From NCBI GenBank assembly GCA_964550935.1, contig CAZKBB010000044.1, positions 1 to 23,744 of the forward strand: a DNA stretch of 23,744 bases, read 5' to 3'. This document shows, piece after piece, positions 23,424-23,744 of this stretch. The DNA is from JBCBSP01 sp964550935. GTDB lineage: Bacteria > Pseudomonadota > Alphaproteobacteria > Caulobacterales > Maricaulaceae. The number at the start of each line of letters is the position of its first letter. The first letter of the stretch is position 1. Under the pieces are notes generated by a model. The model was not told the origin of the DNA and did not search any database. It saw only the letters and a program-made list of their open reading frames with translations. Position numbers and translations under genes: made by a program.

Positions 23424-23744
23424 ATGCCCATCGAAGTGCTCATGCCCGCCCTGTCTCCCACCATGGAGGAGGGCACGCTGTCGTCCTGGCTGGTGAAGCC
23501 CGGCGACAAGGTCTCCTCCGGCGACGTCATTGCGGAGATCGAAACCGACAAGGCGACCATGGAGGTCGAGGCGGTCGAAGAGGGCACGGTCGGCAAGCTG
23601 CTGGTCGAAGAAGGGACGGAAGGGGTGAAGGTCAACGCCCCCATCGCGCTCCTGCTGGACGAGGGCGAGGACGCGAGCGCGCTGGAGGGTTTTGAACCCG
23701 GCGCGGACAAGCCGGAAGCGGCTGACGGCGACGAGCCCCCCTCC
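23424..23744 (+). CDS. pdhB: Pyruvate dehydrogenase E1 beta subunit with N-terminal lipoyl domain (cut by window edge)
   Basis: Only the first 107 codons are in the window. They encode a lipoyl domain: MPIEVLMPALSPTMEEGTLS, then IAEIETDKATMEVEA with the lipoyl-accepting Lys43, then an acidic linker from about residue 80. In alphaproteobacteria the gene after pdhA encodes an E1-beta with such a domain, and seven bases separate the two genes, so pdhB is the best call. From this fragment alone an E2 (pdhC) cannot be excluded. Confidence 0.85.
   Translation, partial: MPIEVLMPALSPTMEEGTLSSWLVKPGDKVSSGDVIAEIETDKATMEVEAVEEGTVGKLLVEEGTEGVKVNAPIALLLDEGEDASALEGFEPGADKPEAADGDEPPS

Noticed and set aside
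1..23744. CRISPR arrays, tRNA or rRNA genes
   Set aside because: No regularly spaced repeats, tRNA cloverleaf or conserved rRNA sequence was seen on either strand.

Overview
This window looks like a conserved core stretch of an alphaproteobacterial chromosome, most likely from the Caulobacterales/Maricaulales-Hyphomonadales side of the class. The clues are very high GC with strong GC3 codon use, a LexA operator of the alphaproteobacterial GTTC-N7-GTTC type, an E1-beta subunit of pyruvate dehydrogenase that begins with a lipoyl domain, and the order gltA-gltX-comEC-lexA-trpCDG-trpE-ppiD-tpiA-secG-pyrG-eno-ftsB-pdhA-pdhB. The genus call is inference; no rRNA or tRNA gene was seen in the window.

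Left part (1-4916): gltX and gltA (cut by the window edge) form a minus-strand pair. Divergent from them is comEC, which meets lexA tail to tail. lexA has a clear sigma-70-like promoter whose -10 and spacer are covered by a perfect SOS box. Middle (4947-11930): the tryptophan genes lie on the minus strand, trpG-trpD-trpC with ATGA overlaps. trpE is separated from them by an oppositely oriented divergent polysaccharide deacetylase gene and sits behind a PpiD-like periplasmic chaperone gene.

Plus-strand block (12099-16567): tpiA, an atypical receiver-domain protein whose phospho-acceptor Asp is replaced by Glu, secG, a MAPEG-like membrane protein and pyrG. A minus-strand membrane-anchored protein with two TIKI-like GxxH motifs follows, then rpmF with a strong intrinsic terminator.

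Accessory insert (about 18355-20400): between rpmF and eno lies foreign-looking DNA. It holds a short orphan gene, an 849-bp IS5-family (IS427-group-like) element with a TA target duplication and a frameshifted transposase, and a strikingly AT-rich gene for a DUF6875-like protein whose stop codon sits in a 15-bp perfect inverted repeat. Core genes resume with eno, ftsB, pdhA and pdhB (cut by the right edge), linking late glycolysis to acetyl-CoA formation. Two structured non-coding spots stand out there: a double-GANTC palindrome before ftsB and a two-tier hairpin before pdhA.

Most of the window is ordinary housekeeping DNA. The best candidates for something not well described are the pseudo-receiver gene, the AT-rich insert and the TIKI-like protein; I saw no complete novel multi-gene system.
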